Assembly: GCA_019321725.1 (NCBI GenBank)
Contig: CM033120.1
Location: 11,426,716 to 11,490,715, forward strand
Length of the DNA: 64,000 nucleotides
Origin: Paulownia fortunei
Lineage: Eukaryota; Streptophyta; Magnoliopsida; Lamiales; Paulowniaceae
Reading direction: 5' to 3'
The position numbers and the translations under genes were made by a program. Shown here in pieces: positions 23,529-36,700 of this stretch; positions within the stretch are counted from its first letter, which is position 1, and each line of letters starts with the position of its first letter. Below the pieces are notes generated by a model that saw nothing but the letters and a program-made list of their open reading frames with translations, was not told the DNA's origin and ran no database searches.

Positions 23529-24256
23529 TGTTGGATTTTGAATGATAAGAAATAATTGAAGAAAGAATAAAAACATAAAGATACAATGTGGTTTGGCTTT
23601 TGGTCTACTTCATAGATAAAGTGTTCAAAAGACTATAACACTTATATTGTTCTTTCTTAATTATATTTCAATAAATACCTATTTATATAGATAAATTAGA
23701 ATGGGAAAGAATAAAAAAGAAGGAAATCACTCAAAAATTAAAATAAAAAAAATTATAATAATTAATTATATATATTGTTGTGAACTTACAATTATATCAA
23801 AAAATCAACTCTTAATGGATAACTGGAAACATAAAAAAGGAAGGGGGCTTCTGAGGCGCAAGCCAATAGATCATAAAGGGCGCTAGCTTGTAGTTTAGGG
23901 GTATAGTAAGGGTGCAGACTTAAAATTTCTCGTCAAGTTGAACATGGAGATCTTGATTGAAGTGTTCAACTTAAATCATAAATCTCAAACTTTTCTTCAA
24001 GTTTTCAATCAATAACATGGCTTCATACGTATTTAGACAAAGTCAGTTTATATATAGTAATAAAAGAATGTACGAAATGATATATCGTACACTGCGAAAT
24101 GAAATAGTTCATGGCACCATGATCAACATATAACCAAAGAAATAAATACATGGAATGAATATAACATGACAATTGCTGGAAGCAAAATGAAGCAAGTCTA
24201 AAATATGCTCTAATACTATGTTAAGTTCTGAATTGTAAGAAATAATTGAAGAGAAA
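23529..24256 (-). mobile_element. Remnant of an LTR retrotransposon in minus orientation
   Basis: Two direct copies of a 34-bp LTR-edge-like sequence occur at 23529 and 24219, sharing GAAT-TAAGAAATAATTGAAGA after an initial TGTT. Immediately left of the second copy, GCTCTAATACTA (24207-24218) is the complement of a degenerate initiator-methionine primer-binding site, which places an LTR to its right in minus orientation. LTR similarity fades after about 40 bp and the interior is only about 0.6 kb with no coding remains, so this is a heavily decayed fragment. Confidence 0.35.
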
Positions 24257-25278
24257 AATGTACTATTTTGACATTTTATCTGTAAATGTAGGTCAAATAA
24301 TCGAACCACATTATATTTTTGTATTTTTCTTTCTCTATTAAAAGTTTTAATAGGGTATATTTATTTATATTTCCTAGCCCCCACCCCCACCCCCCAAAAA
24401 AAAAAAAAATTAACTTGTGTAATGCATGAATTACTACCATGAGATGGTTGATCAAGAAAACAGTACTCGACATTTTGAATTCAACTGTATAAATAACATT
24501 TTTTTTTTAATACACCCCATAGATTTTGTGTCATTTGCTAAAACATATCGCCGCCCAAATCTCATTTTTTGATTTCTTAAAGCTAAATTTAATTACTGTC
24601 CTACATTCAAATGATCCGTGCATGATAATAAATATTACTCAAAGAAAACCACGTTAGTTTACATGTATTCCAAGATTAAGGTACACTGATTAGAGCAAAG
24701 GAGAATCATTACTTAAGCAAAAAATTCTCATTAAACCATTAAACCAGTTCAAACCCCTAAACCATGGGCGGACTCACAAAAAATGATAACAACTAGAAGA
24801 TTTTGGCAGCCGAAAACATATATTCATTGAGAAATAAAAGCATATATAAAATTAGGTCAAGTGGCAACAATTAGGTTGACTATAGAATTGCACATCATAT
24901 TTATTGATCAGAAATTAGTGATGCTGGTTAGGCATGTGGTAACATGCTTATGTATCATGGACACAGCATGGGAGATCTTTAAGGAACATGTTGGGGCTTG
25001 TCATTGACAATGATCACCCAAGCATAAAGAAACTTTCTATAAAGAATATTTTCTACTAGTAAACTCGTCTATTTGCATCACTATTCCATAAACGAAATGT
25101 ATATATAGTGGAATATAAGATGAAACAGAGAATTTGAAGTGTTATTTGAAAAACAAATACGTAAAACACATTATGGAATATAGTAAAACTTTGGGATTTA
25201 TTATAATCATGCTATAAGTTTGTCATGATAAGGGTTATTTTCAGACATATATAGTCTTTCTACAAGGTTTTGGCAATT

Positions 25279-25282
<4 letters not shown>

Positions 25283-25324
<42 letters not shown>
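25283..25324. repeat. (AT)n microsatellite
   Basis: About 42 bases of uninterrupted AT dinucleotides. Confidence 0.95.
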
Positions 25325-25327
<3 letters not shown>

Positions 25328-28300
25328 TTAAAAACTTACTTATCTCTTTCTGATATGTTTGTGCACATATAAACCTAATTCATCACCCTTTGCCTAGTTG
25401 AAGATGATGGTTATGAGGTATGGTATGTCTATATGATACCCATTTAGTGGTCCACTATTTATTAGAGGATCAGGCACAGAACCATTCCATGGGCAAGTGG
25501 AGGTTTATGAGTTGAGAATAAATCCTATTTTCTATCATTTTTTACCCTTACTGTCCAAGTAATTAAATTAGTTGTATATTTTATCTTGTTAGTAAAAAAT
25601 TAGTTATTCTGCCTGTAATCACATAAACAAGTGTTATTCAAGGCAAAAAATAACAAGATCAAGAAGAACTTTTTAATATTACTTTTGAATCTTGAATTGT
25701 CGTGATTTTTATTGATATTTTTCAGATAAGATTCTTCAGAAAGGAGACTATTTTTATAGCATGTCTCTATAAATTGAAAGTGGAGTTCATCTTCTTTTTC
25801 TTTTAATCAATTTTTTTTTTGTTTCGTCGATTTTGTTTGAATCCGTATTTTCTTCCAAAAAAAAAAGAAAGAAGGATATTCTTCGCTAGATCCCTCATGT
25901 TCCTATTTAGTCCCCTTCATCGGAAGCCTTTTAGGTGGACTTTGGATTGAATGCTATGAATTTGAATGAAGAATTTCGACATAGAATTTCAAATAATTTC
26001 AATATTGGAAGGATTTTAAATACAATAAATTATTAAAATAACTCAAAATAATTTCTAAAAAAAATTGTAATTAATCCCTCACGACTCAAATTATTAAAAC
26101 AAGTGATGTGAGTTTGTTCCTAAAATATAAAATTATTTAACTTTTAAATCTTTCAATCCAAGCATACTATTTTTTTTTTGTTAATAATACTTTTGAATTA
26201 CCTCAAAAAGACCCAAAAAAAAAAAAAGATTCCCTACGCGCGCGTAAGGAATTGGCATAGGATTCTCATTAATTTCTATAAATTGGTCATCAAGCTAGGT
26301 TTCTCGAGTCTTTAATTATCTATATGATAATTGATATGCATGAAAATAAATTATAGGGGCAAACTAGAAAGTTAATACCTTAAGAATGCAAATAAATGTT
26401 AATTAAATACTAAAGGGTAGAAGTACTTGACATATTATCACATTGTCCCCACAATAATAGTATACATGTAGTACAAAACTTTTATAATATTTTCAACTAT
26501 AAATATTTTTTATGTAAAGATAAAAAGAATTTTTATTTTTTTAATAGTTTTATGAATTTTAATTTTTTGAAATTCTCTACAAATTGATTTGATCATTTGA
26601 GGGTTTTGCTTCACATCATGCCACTAATCTCATATCGAATATATTCTCAACTTTAAAAAAAATCTATGAAGAATTGATTTTTTTTATTTTTTAGGGGAAG
26701 GAAATGGGGATTGAAATCCTAACTTCACCCATACAAGAAAGAGATAGGTACCTACCACCACACCATAAGGGTCAGGGTCGGTGGTCTTTGGAATTGATTA
26801 CTTATACCACAAATTTCCACCTCAACAATAATTAACCACATTACATAGAAACCAAATGATTAGTTATTGCAGAGTGAAAATGTTACGACTGCAGGTTAAC
26901 TAAATGGAATAGTTAAAACAAGAACTGGCCCTAGTAGTCCAGCTCAAACTTCCTCCCACAAAAATAAATATTATAAAAATTAAAAATTAAAAAAAAAAAA
27001 AAGTTTCTAAACAATTATGCATAATGTAAGATGTGACCCAATCTTAAGAATGTCTTTAATTTTTAAAGGTGAGAGATCTGGAGGTAGATGTCCAAAAGAT
27101 CGTCTCTACCAAATCAGCCATTTAATTTTTCTTGTGCCCAACCAAATATTTTAAGACCCCTTTTTGCTGTTGTTTAGAATCATCCACGGTCTTAAGTAAA
27201 GCAATATAACTTTATACTAAATCTCTCCTTAATTAGAGGATATAATATGAGTCAAGATATGGTTGTTAGTCTATGATTTTGAAGTTAAATGTTCCCTAAT
27301 CATGGTAAACGTAGTCGTTCAAGAATTCGGTACCTAAATTTGTTATTTTTTAATTTTTTATAATGGGGTCCTCATTAACTGTTAAATAAACAATTATATG
27401 TGGTTAACAAGCTAAATTATGAGAATTGATATTGACCTAAAAATTTTGAAAAAAATAGGTATCTCAACTTTTTAAACTTAACTCTGAAGTTAGCAGGCAA
27501 CAATACTAACAATACAATAATTGAAAAAAATTGGGGTTTAGATTTTTTACTTTAATTTGTATTTGATCACCGCTGCTTGCGGTACGATGTTAATTAACTT
27601 CACATCTTATATGTTGGATCTTTTCTTGGATTGAAGATTTCCCTCCACCTAAAAAAATAATAATAAGTAAACAAATTATATTTCGTATATTGCACTTGAA
27701 AGATATACCTCAAATACATATGATCCACATTCAAATAATAATAAAATAATAATAAAAAATATATTTCATCATGTATTCCATCTATTCAGCCCCTCTTCCC
27801 TATCTTGGATTTGAGCGTCGGCAAGTGTTCATTTAATGAAATATTATACATTTAGTTTTCATTTGTAATGTGAAATAAAAAATAAAAATAGAACAATAAA
27901 GAATTTGAAGTGATTTGATTGGACAATAAAATAATTTGCATTTAATTCGTTTAGAAGGAATGATAATGGTACAGCAATAATTTAAAAAAAAATTGATTTG
28001 CTGAAAAAGAGAAAATCTTCAAACCATTGATTTGGTGTTAATGAATGACAAAATGAACAGATTAGCATTCTTGTGTTGAAGGAAAAAACCAAAATCCATG
28101 CGATATGTTGTTTTGTAAACAAGTAGATGACAGCTTAGACAGCCATTAAATAACAGAACAACAAACTATTGTCTAACTGCTCTAAATGAAAGCCCTTAAG
28201 GTTTTTTAATAAAATTATTTATTTTACATACTTTTATCTTGAGTGACGTGAATTAATAAATTATACTCCTTAAGATTAAAAAAAAAGTATATAATCTGAA

Positions 28301-29725
28301 AATAGAATTCACTTCTATAGTTAATTTGAAAAGGAGTTTCTTTATTATTATTTTTAGTACTATTATTAAGCATAAGACACCACACATGTTTTACATATAG
28401 CTTAGTGTCTTTTTTATTACAGTTTTTTAGTAGAATACAATAAACTCATAAAAAAGAAAAGAGAGTATAATACAATGCATGACACATTGCACTGCTCGAT
28501 TATATTAAATAGAAAAAAAATTATTAGGTGAATTTATAATTTCAATTTAAAAAGAAAAAAACAATATCCATAATCCCAATTTGATATAGAGTAATTATTT
28601 AGGTTGGCAACCCTAATCCTCGCAATTTAGATATTTTATTGTAATTTTATGGTGCATCTTATAATACACGTATATAAAATATATATTTATAAATATACAT
28701 TTAAAATTATCATATCACGTAACATGCATGTGTGTTGACAAGTAACACCAATCAATTTAAATTTATTTTTTCCCTTCTCCTTATTATTTTAAATATGAAT
28801 TATTGGTGGTTTCCATTATTAATCCCCCATTTTCTAGGAAAAATTCAATGCATATACATTATGTCCCACAAGGAAAATAAAAATACTTGAAATCCCAAAA
28901 TTTGCGAAAATCCCTACCAACAACAAGTAAAGTTGTTGTGATCCCATTTGTAAGGAGGCACCTCTTCTCACAATATTATGGGATTATTTTATCGAATTTT
29001 TTGGAGAGAGTTATTTCATTTGCGCGCTTGTGTCAGTTTCGGATACAGTACTCTTTTTGTTAAAATATCAGTCAAGCTTTTCCTAGGAGTATGATGTGGA
29101 AATTTTAGAGTCATAGTGCTTGGTCTCGAAACTTGGCGCTATCCCTTCTTACTGTAAAAAAATAGATGCATCTTATGTTGTTGAATCAATAATCATCTTT
29201 CGGCTAACTTAAACTGCTTTGTCCCTTGTGATTAATAAAAATATAACATGAATATTCACATGAATACATATTTATTATAATATTGATTAACACTTAAAGA
29301 AAATGATGAATTATATAGAAATTATATATATTTTTTTATAATTCATGTATTCACTCTTCACTTGACTAATCCTGATAGTGGCCGACTTTCCCCTGATTCG
29401 ACCATCAGGTAAATGCTGGTATGACAATAGTTTATACACACTTGGAGTGGATTCCTCTGCGATTACTTTTGTCAGGGCATAGTGACGTTCATATGGGGCT
29501 CAAATATAGAATTCGAGAGCATACCTAACTTGTAAGTACTGCATGAAAAAATCGAACCACAAACTCCTAAAACATGTCTCATGTGCTTTTTCAATGCTCC
29601 ACTAATTTGTAACATTATGTGATTTTATTGAAAAATAAAAATAAAACTAGTGTAAAGTGACAAGGTCTTCAACTGGAAACCGGATAAAAAGTTGAAGGGG
29701 AGATGCTGCTTAGTGCTTACAACTT

Positions 29726-29748
29726 GGGGGGGGGGGGGGGGGGGGGGG
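29726..29748 (+). repeat. Poly-G run, 23 bases
   Basis: Twenty-three consecutive G on the plus strand, about 1.1 kb upstream of the NCED TATA box. It is the longest of the four G/C homopolymers in the window. Its true length is uncertain because such runs are error-prone. Confidence 0.9.
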
Positions 29749-29808
29749 ACAAGCGTGTTGGACATTTGATCTGACCTAGATTTAGGTTAAGACCCTAAAC
29801 TAAACTGC

Positions 29809-29814
29809 CACGTG
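29809..29814. promoter_or_regulatory. Distal G-box/ABRE-like motif upstream of NCED
   Basis: CACGTG in the context GCCACGTGTT, with another ACGTG core at 29881-29885. Both lie about 1.1-1.2 kb upstream of the NCED start codon. bZIP ABRE-binding factors and bHLH proteins recognise such cores. Function here is inferred from the motif alone. Confidence 0.35.
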
Positions 29815-30780
29815 TTAAGGAAAAATGTCACTTTCTTTAATTTTAGAGGGTTGAACGCGGGGGGGTTTTAGCTTTTTTAGACGTGTAGGGAAAATTGACC
29901 AATCAATATCTTCCCACCCAAAAACCCCTTCAACATTGGCAAAAAGTTTATATCAAAGTTTTGCACTCAAAAAAAAAAAAAAGAATTATTTTAATTTTGG
30001 GTCCAATAAACAAATCTAACTTCCTTACTCTCACTTTTCCCCACCAATTCCACAATTTTTTAATTTCACTTTCACATTACTCAATCTCCCAATAAAGTAA
30101 TCGTGCATAATGGAGTACCAAAACATCTCTCTTAATAAAAGATTGTTGCAAAACAATTTGTGCGCATGAAACACGCTACGAGGAAGCATGTTTATAATTA
30201 CTTCATATTTTTTGTTTTGATATTTCATTTTATATCCTACATCATAAATATATATTAATTATATAAAATATTTATTTAAATATATATTTAACGTAAATTA
30301 TATATATTTGACTTGTATTTATAAAAATAAAATATAAGATGAAATATAAAATTAATTCTTTTTTCTTTTTTTTATTATTATAAAAAGGAGAGAAATATGG
30401 TGATCTTATGCTTGTAGTTTCAAATATACAGAAACGGGGCCAAAGGGGTGTTGGATCAGGTAGCCCATCGAGGGTGTAAATTTTTTAAGTTTTAAATATA
30501 AATTAAATGAGATTCAAAATTTTATCATCTTCAAAGTAATAAATTATCTTTTTATATAAGTCAAAATATCTCTTTTAGTTACATCCTGCATATATACATA
30601 TGTACACACACACCAACTCAAACACAAGGGGAAAAAAAATAATGAGTTGGGGAGGGAGAATAGAATTATTAGGGCAAAAAAAGGAAGGGTGGTGGTGTCG
30701 AAGTTTGAAGAAGGTATGACCCGCTCCCACCACCTCGTTTATTATCAGTCCATTTTAGAGTTTCCCTTTCCTATATCCAA

Positions 30781-30787
30781 CACGTGG
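30781..30787. promoter_or_regulatory. Proximal G-box/ABRE in the NCED promoter
   Basis: CACGTGG, in AACACGTGGTC, lies about 50 bp upstream of the TATA box. ACGTG-containing G-boxes are the classic ABA-response element core, and NCED genes are known to be induced by drought and ABA-related signalling, so the placement is biologically coherent. Binding is not demonstrated. Confidence 0.55.
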
Positions 30788-30833
30788 TCTTCTCCTACAT
30801 GTTAGAAGTGGACCTCCATGCCCGCATTTCGCT

Positions 30834-30842
30834 CTATATATA
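30834..30842 (+). promoter_or_regulatory. TATA box of NCED
   Basis: TATATATAC in GCTCTATATATACTCACC, followed by CT-rich sequence typical of a plant transcription start. A start around 30865-30875 would give a pyrimidine-rich 5' leader of about 140 nt before the ATG at 31010. Confidence 0.7.
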
Positions 30843-31009
30843 CTCACCTCTCTCACCTCTCTCATCAATCACTCAAACACAAATATTCCTCTCATTTTCA
30901 TTTCTCTTCTATCCCTGTCTATCTTCTCAAACCAACCGTAAATCAAGAACTAGCTCACACACGCAAAAACACCTATTCAGCCACTCTTTCAGTGCCAAAA
31001 TAGGTAGCC

Positions 31010-32848
31010 ATGGCCACTTCAACTCCTACTTCTACAAGTTCATTGGTTAAGCCCAAATTGTATGCTCCATCAATAGGTGAGATGGGCTCTTGTACAAAAT
31101 CATTGTCTTTGAGCCAGCCCAATAAACTACCACAAAGAAACTGTAGCCAAACCATAAAATGCTCTCTCCAAGCTCCCACACTCCATTTCCCTAAGCAATC
31201 CTCCACCACCACCACATATCAAACACCTTCTCCCACCACTATTGCCACCCCACAAACAACCTCAAGAAAATCAAATTCCCCCTCTTCTCCATCAAAACCT
31301 CAATGGAACATTATTCAGAAAGCAGCAGCAATGGCCCTAGAGGCAGTGGAGAGTGCGTTAACCGCACACGAGCTCCAGCACCCTTTGCCTAAAACAGCTG
31401 ACCCCAGAGTCCAAATCGCCGGGAACTTTTCCCCGGTGCCTGAACAGCCCGCCAAGCACAAACTTCCGGTCACCGGAAAAATCCCAGAATCCATTCAGGG
31501 TGTGTACGTGAGGAACGGTGCCAACCCACTCTTCGAGCCCCTGGCCGGCCACCATTTCTTCGACGGCGATGGCATGATTCATGCCGTGCAATTCAAAAAC
31601 GGCTCCGCAAGCTATGCTTGTCGATTTACGGAGACACAAAGACTCGTCCAAGAACGGGATTTAGGCCGCCCCATTTTTCCCAAAGCCATTGGCGAGTTAC
31701 ATGGCCATTCAGGCATAGCAAGATTGCTGCTTTTCTATGCGCGTGGGCTATTTAAGCTCGTTGATCTTGGGCAAGGCACCGGAGTTGCAAACGCCGGATT
31801 GGTATATTTCAATAACCGCTTATTAGCCATGTCTGAGGATGATTTGCCTTACCATGTGCGGGTGACTCCCAACGGCGACTTGAAAACTGTGGAAAGGTAC
31901 AATTTCAATGGCCAGCTGAAGTCCACCATGATCGCTCACCCCAAGCTCGACCCGGTTACCGGCGAGCTGTTTGCTCTGAGCTACGATGTCATTCAGAAGC
32001 CTTACTTGAAGTACTTCAAGTTTTCAAGAAACGGGGAGAAATCAGAGGACGTCGAAATCCCGGTTTCTGAACCAACAATGATGCATGATTTTGCCATCAC
32101 TGAGAAGTTTGCGATCGTGCCTGATCAGCAAGTGGTGTTCAAGATGTCGGAAATGATCAATGGAGGCTCTCCGGTGGTGTACGACAAGAACAAAGTTTCG
32201 AGGTTCGGTGTATTGGACAAGAATGCTAAGGATGCTACAGGGATGAAGTGGGTGGAAGTTCCTGATTGCTTCTGCTTTCACCTCTGGAATGCATGGGAGG
32301 AGCCCGAAACGGATGAAATCGTGGTGATTGGATCATGTATGACTCCGCCCGACTCCATTTTCAACGAATGTGACGAGGGATTGAAGAGTGTTTTGTCTGA
32401 AATCCGGCTCAATTTGAGGACAGGCAAGTCAACAAGGAGGCCTATCGTGTCCAATGAGGATCAAGTGAATTTAGAGGCAGGAATGGTGAACAGAAACAAG
32501 CTTGGAAGGAAAACCCGATACGCATATTTGGCCATTGCAGAGCCATGGCCTAAAGTTTCAGGTTTTGCTAAAGTGGACCTATTCACAGGTGAAGTCAACA
32601 AATTCTTTTACGGGGATGAAAAATATGGCGGGGAACCTCTGTTTCTTCCCAGAGACCCCAATTCTGAAGCAGAAGATGATGGTTATATTCTGGCCTTCGT
32701 GCACGACGAGAAGGCCTGGAAATCGGAGCTACAAATAGTCAATGCCATGACTATGAAACTGGAGGCTTCTGTTAAACTTCCATCAAGAGTTCCATATGGT
32801 TTTCATGGCACATTCATCAGCGCGAAAGACTTGGCAAATCAAGCCTGA
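31010..32848 (+). CDS. NCED: 9-cis-epoxycarotenoid dioxygenase, plastid (abscisic acid biosynthesis)
   Basis: Intact single-exon gene of 612 codons, the usual NCED size and intronless structure. The enzyme cleaves 9-cis-violaxanthin or 9'-cis-neoxanthin with O2 at the 11,12 bond to give xanthoxin, the committed step of ABA synthesis, in plastids. Residues 1 to about 60 are Ser/Thr-rich, acid-poor and transit-peptide-like. An amphipathic Ala-rich helix ([17 protein letters not shown], about 101-117) matches the membrane-contacting helix of maize VP14. The four iron-ligand histidines are H310 (IAHPKLDP), H359 (MMHDFAIT), H424 ([10 protein letters not shown]) and H599 (GFHGTFIS), with spacings close to VP14. 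The ATG at 31010 (AGCCATGGCC) follows a TATA box and CT-rich leader. Promoter G-boxes suit ABA/drought control. It resembles the stress-type NCED1/NCED3 group more than the cleavage enzymes CCD1 or CCD4; the exact paralogue is not determined. Confidence 0.97.
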   Translation: MATSTPTSTSSLVKPKLYAPSIGEMGSCTKSLSLSQPNKLPQRNCSQTIKCSLQAPTLHFPKQSSTTTTYQTPSPTTIATPQTTSRKSNSPSSPSKPQWNIIQKAAAMALEAVESALTAHELQHPLPKTADPRVQIAGNFSPVPEQPAKHKLPVTGKIPESIQGVYVRNGANPLFEPLAGHHFFDGDGMIHAVQFKNGSASYACRFTETQRLVQERDLGRPIFPKAIGELHGHSGIARLLLFYARGLFKLVDLGQGTGVANAGLVYFNNRLLAMSEDDLPYHVRVTPNGDLKTVERYNFNGQLKSTMIAHPKLDPVTGELFALSYDVIQKPYLKYFKFSRNGEKSEDVEIPVSEPTMMHDFAITEKFAIVPDQQVVFKMSEMINGGSPVVYDKNKVSRFGVLDKNAKDATGMKWVEVPDCFCFHLWNAWEEPETDEIVVIGSCMTPPDSIFNECDEGLKSVLSEIRLNLRTGKSTRRPIVSNEDQVNLEAGMVNRNKLGRKTRYAYLAIAEPWPKVSGFAKVDLFTGEVNKFFYGDEKYGGEPLFLPRDPNSEAEDDGYILAFVHDEKAWKSELQIVNAMTMKLEASVKLPSRVPYGFHGTFISAKDLANQA

Positions 32849-33260
32849 TTCAGATCTGAATCGCGTCTTGAATTCATGTTTTTCGACTTTTTACAGTGGA
32901 GAATTACCTGAGGGATGGTTCGAGATACATCCCCGGAGTCTCGCTGCCGTTTTCCAAGAAGAGCCCCCCTTTCTTCATATGGGGTGCTATGAATTTCAAT
33001 GTATTTTTTTGTTATTTTTTTTCCTTTTTTTAATATTTCGTGTGGGAGGTTTTAGCAGGACCAGTTTGTAGCTTTTGGATGTAGGTAGAATGGAAGCTCA
33101 GCTGGTTTCTGCCTATTCTTTCACATACTGTGTGAAATCAGATAGTATATAGCATAGATATACAGTTTACAGGACAACAGTTCAATAATGTTCTGTGATT
33201 ACATATAGGTCTCTCTGTTTTACCCTGTTACAAACTCTGTTTTCTTGTATATAATGGACT
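32849..33260 (+). other. Probable 3' UTR of NCED
   Basis: Sequence after the stop codon contains T-rich stretches and AATAATG near 33185, then TTGTATATAATGG near 33245. These are plausible plant polyadenylation signals. The exact cleavage site cannot be placed from sequence alone. Confidence 0.4.
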
Positions 33261-33542
33261 GCATACTTTCTTTTCCACCATCTTCGTCACTCTTTCTCCT
33301 CCAACTTGGCTACAATAACATTCCACTCCACTACTGCTGTTTCTTGTTTTACGGAAATCTTGAATTGTCGATTTCTGGACATCAATGGAGAATGCAGGAT
33401 CATGCCCTGTCGGATTCTCTGTTCTTTCAGGAAAATTAGCCAATGGGTTTTTGATGTATTTGGGGCAAAAGTGTTAAGGTTGCAATTCTGTTTGATAAGC
33501 GACAAATCGGTCAATTTCTTTTGAGGGCATGCGGACAAGCCT

Positions 33543-33720
33543 GTCGATTTCTGAGGTTTTTCTTATTCTGAAATAAGTAGAAATAGAAAATTTCTTACCC
33601 AAATAGGTTTGAAGATTACTCAAAATACACCCAAGTCGATTTCTAAGGTTTTTCGTATTTTGAAATAAGTAAAAATAGAAAAATCCTTGCTCAAATAGGT
33701 TTGATAATTATTCAAAATAT
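33543..33720 (+). repeat. Two-copy tandem repeat, 92-bp unit, downstream of NCED
   Basis: Copy 1 (33543-33634) and copy 2 (33635-33720) both begin GTCGATTTCT and share GGTTTTTC, GAAATAAGTA and CAAATAGGTTTGA blocks with scattered substitutions. It lies outside the likely 3' UTR. Confidence 0.8.
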
Positions 33721-36700
33721 ATGAATTACATATAATTATATAAATTTGTATTAAGCCAAACTTAATCCAAATTAAAATTTCCCATTTAATGAAGATAATG
33801 GCGGCCCAAATTTAGAGCATCGCCCCCCAATCAATGTGATTGATGGTGGGCAGCTGAAATTCAAATACAAATATGTGTCACTCTCTTGTCAATTCTCATG
33901 CAAAATGAGCATTTTATTTCTGGCAGCCTATGATTGGCCAATTCTAAGTGGCTTGGATTTGTTAACTAGCCAATGGCACATCGAAACATCGTTGGACTGA
34001 CACTACTGGTGATCTCAGCCGTAAAAAGATCAATTTTTTTCGTCAAATCTTCAAGGAAATGCGATTTGACTCCTGCTAGTTGAAAAGTGATTACGACATA
34101 TCAAAAAAAGAAATTTTTATTAGTTTGGACATAAAAAAAGGAATCACTTTATTAATAATGATGTCGACGAGACCATACAACATAAAATTCAAAATATTAA
34201 ATCTTTATAGATCAATTTTTTTTTTAAAATTTGTATGTTTTTTTTTTTTTATCAGCCATAATGGTCTGCTTAAAAATAAAAATCAGTGCTATACTTGGAA
34301 TATTGGGATTGGTCTGCTGGTGTGATCTCTAACAGTATACAATTGATTGTTTTATGCGTAATTGGAGTCAATCAGGGTGTAATGTGAATCAGCAGTTTGC
34401 TCCTGATGCTGATATCTTTTTATAAATATATAGTGGCTGGAACAATATCCTACTCTTTTAGGGTCAATGATCACTGAAAAGTGACAGCAAAAGTTTCATT
34501 TATTTTATTTAAATTGCACTTAGGAGCCATTTTTATAATGGTTGTGCTGCTCAAAGATTATTTCTTCTGTAAAAAAAAGCATCATCAAATCCATTAATAG
34601 TAATGAAGTACATTAGGAGGGGACTTCATCATTTCTTGATTCAATTCTCCTTAAAATTTTCAATTTGAATTTATAATCAACGAAGTCACACTTAAAATAT
34701 GTTTATAAAAAATTATTTTGATTTGTCGTGAAACTGCGATGCGGTCAAAAATTGATCTTCATCTATTTTATTATCTTAATATTTTTTTTTTAGAAAAATA
34801 TGTGCAGTTGAATTTGAACATTCTTGTTATGTTTTTAAATCGTTAGATAATGCCGTTCTATTTGTTCTTTTGATGCTAATGATCGAATCAAAAAGTGGAA
34901 TTAATCGTAAACTAACCCGAATTCCACGTGACTAATAATAATTTACAGTGAATGAAGCACGGATTTCACATTGCATTATTGTGATAAGTAAAATAGTGAT
35001 CTCTATTAAAGTTGCTGTCATTTTTGCAACTTTTCTTTTCGGCAGAGAATTTCTGGGAAGAAGCAAAATTAATTTGGTGGGATGTGGACATAAAAATAAA
35101 GCAGCCATCTTTGCCCCTTTTGGTAGGGAGTTTATGTTGTCCATGAATTTCAGGGAAACAAAGACGGCTACAAGAGAACTACTACAAATGGGGCTTCTCT
35201 ATCTCAATTCTCATTAACCAGGGCAAGAGTCACAATCTACATTTCCAAAATCTTCTAAATCTCAACCAGCCAATAAGTTTTATGCATTAGTATTACTTTA
35301 TCTTTTCTATTTTTATGTTTCAATTACTTAAAAGCGACGTGATTCTTTGAAAATTCTACGTCAGATCCGATTCAATTTTGGACCATTGGTAGATGAATGT
35401 CGTTGCAAAATCCTTTTTTTTTTTTATTTCTATAAATGCTTGTCTAACAAATATAATTTACTGCATAAATAATTTACTTCAATCACAATAAACTCATCTT
35501 TGTTGTAAGAATTTGCAGCATTGATACATCAAAATGTATTTAATCAATAGTTTATTTTTAAAAATAGATCAGTCCAAATCCTCTTTTCATAGGGTATTTG
35601 CATCTCATACTTCACATCTACATGTTAAGTGTACGAGATGACATTGTCAATATATACTTGATATGTATGAATTAAATAAAATACAAGATGTAATAGCGTA
35701 TTATAACGGAGAATCCCAATTAGTGGTACGAGTATTTTTCAGTTTTTTTGTTGCTCTTGTTTTAAATAAAGATTGCGTTAAAATTCGATATAAATTCTAG
35801 ATTGTTAATCTGTCCGGTCTTTAGTTTTGTTCTTATAAAATCAATCATCTATTATGCTCTTTAGTGCCCTTAATTGTTGGACTTAATCTTAATCTACCTC
35901 TTGTGTTATTACACTAACCAATTTCTTAATTGTGTTCTTAATTGTCACATTTTATGTTAATTGTTGTAATGCAAATTTGTTCTTCTTTTTCCTCCGCAGG
36001 TCACAAATGTTGTATGCATTCTAAAAAAGCATGGCTTATGCTATGGCTGTCACATCATTTATGGACAACACTTATCAAGTTGTGCACATGAGTCCACCGA
36101 CCAATTGTACTACATAGGCTTACGTTCTCTCTTTCCAAAATACATATGACCACTCTAGTCCCTATATATGATTATGAGTATTGTTCCCAATTTTGGACAT
36201 TTATGCAATACATGTGATTGCTTCGTTGTGTTGTACACCACCACTACTCCAATGCTTCACCTATGAAGTGTTTTATGTTGCCCTAAAAATGGTGAATCTT
36301 GCTAAAATAGATGATGCTATTGTTCTATATTTATAAATTTTTGTTTTGGGGAATATTCCAAAATAAAAATTTTATTTTTTAAAATAATTTTTTATCAAAA
36401 ATTATCTTTTTATTTGAATTAATGATGTGACACTACTAACTTTCATCAACTACTTTTGAGGTCAACAGTGCAAAGATATAAAAAAACTCATTCTCCCAAC
36501 TCTTATTTAAAACTCCATGACAAGTCAAACGGGAGCCATAATATTGGATAAGAGGGAGTATATCATTATGTGACTTAACTTCAGCCACGTAACTTTGTAA
36601 CACCGAAACAAATTACTCCCAACCATGAGGAAAGAATTCTTATTTATGGTATTGTTCTAAGATTCAAACATTGGACAAATATGTAAAATAATGTCCTAAA

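Larger units (their letters stand above)
17520..30780. other. Gene-poor intergenic DNA between the copia element and NCED
   Basis: No host gene is supported over about 13 kb. Contents seen: a possible degraded inverted-repeat element (18385-18770), a sequence like an LTR/primer-binding site near 18792 (AAGTGGTATCAAAAC), a duplicated unit (20300-20846), a C-rich/T-rich plus-strand stretch at about 22250-22400, TA microsatellites (22470-22520, 25283-25324), an LTR-element remnant (23529-24256) and a 23-base poly-G run. Short open frames are neither conserved nor spliced in a recognisable way. Confidence 0.5.

Noticed and set aside
30784..31050. 88-codon frame overlapping the NCED start
   Set aside because: It begins before the TATA box and runs in another frame into the NCED coding region. 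Not expected to be in the mRNA from its first ATG.
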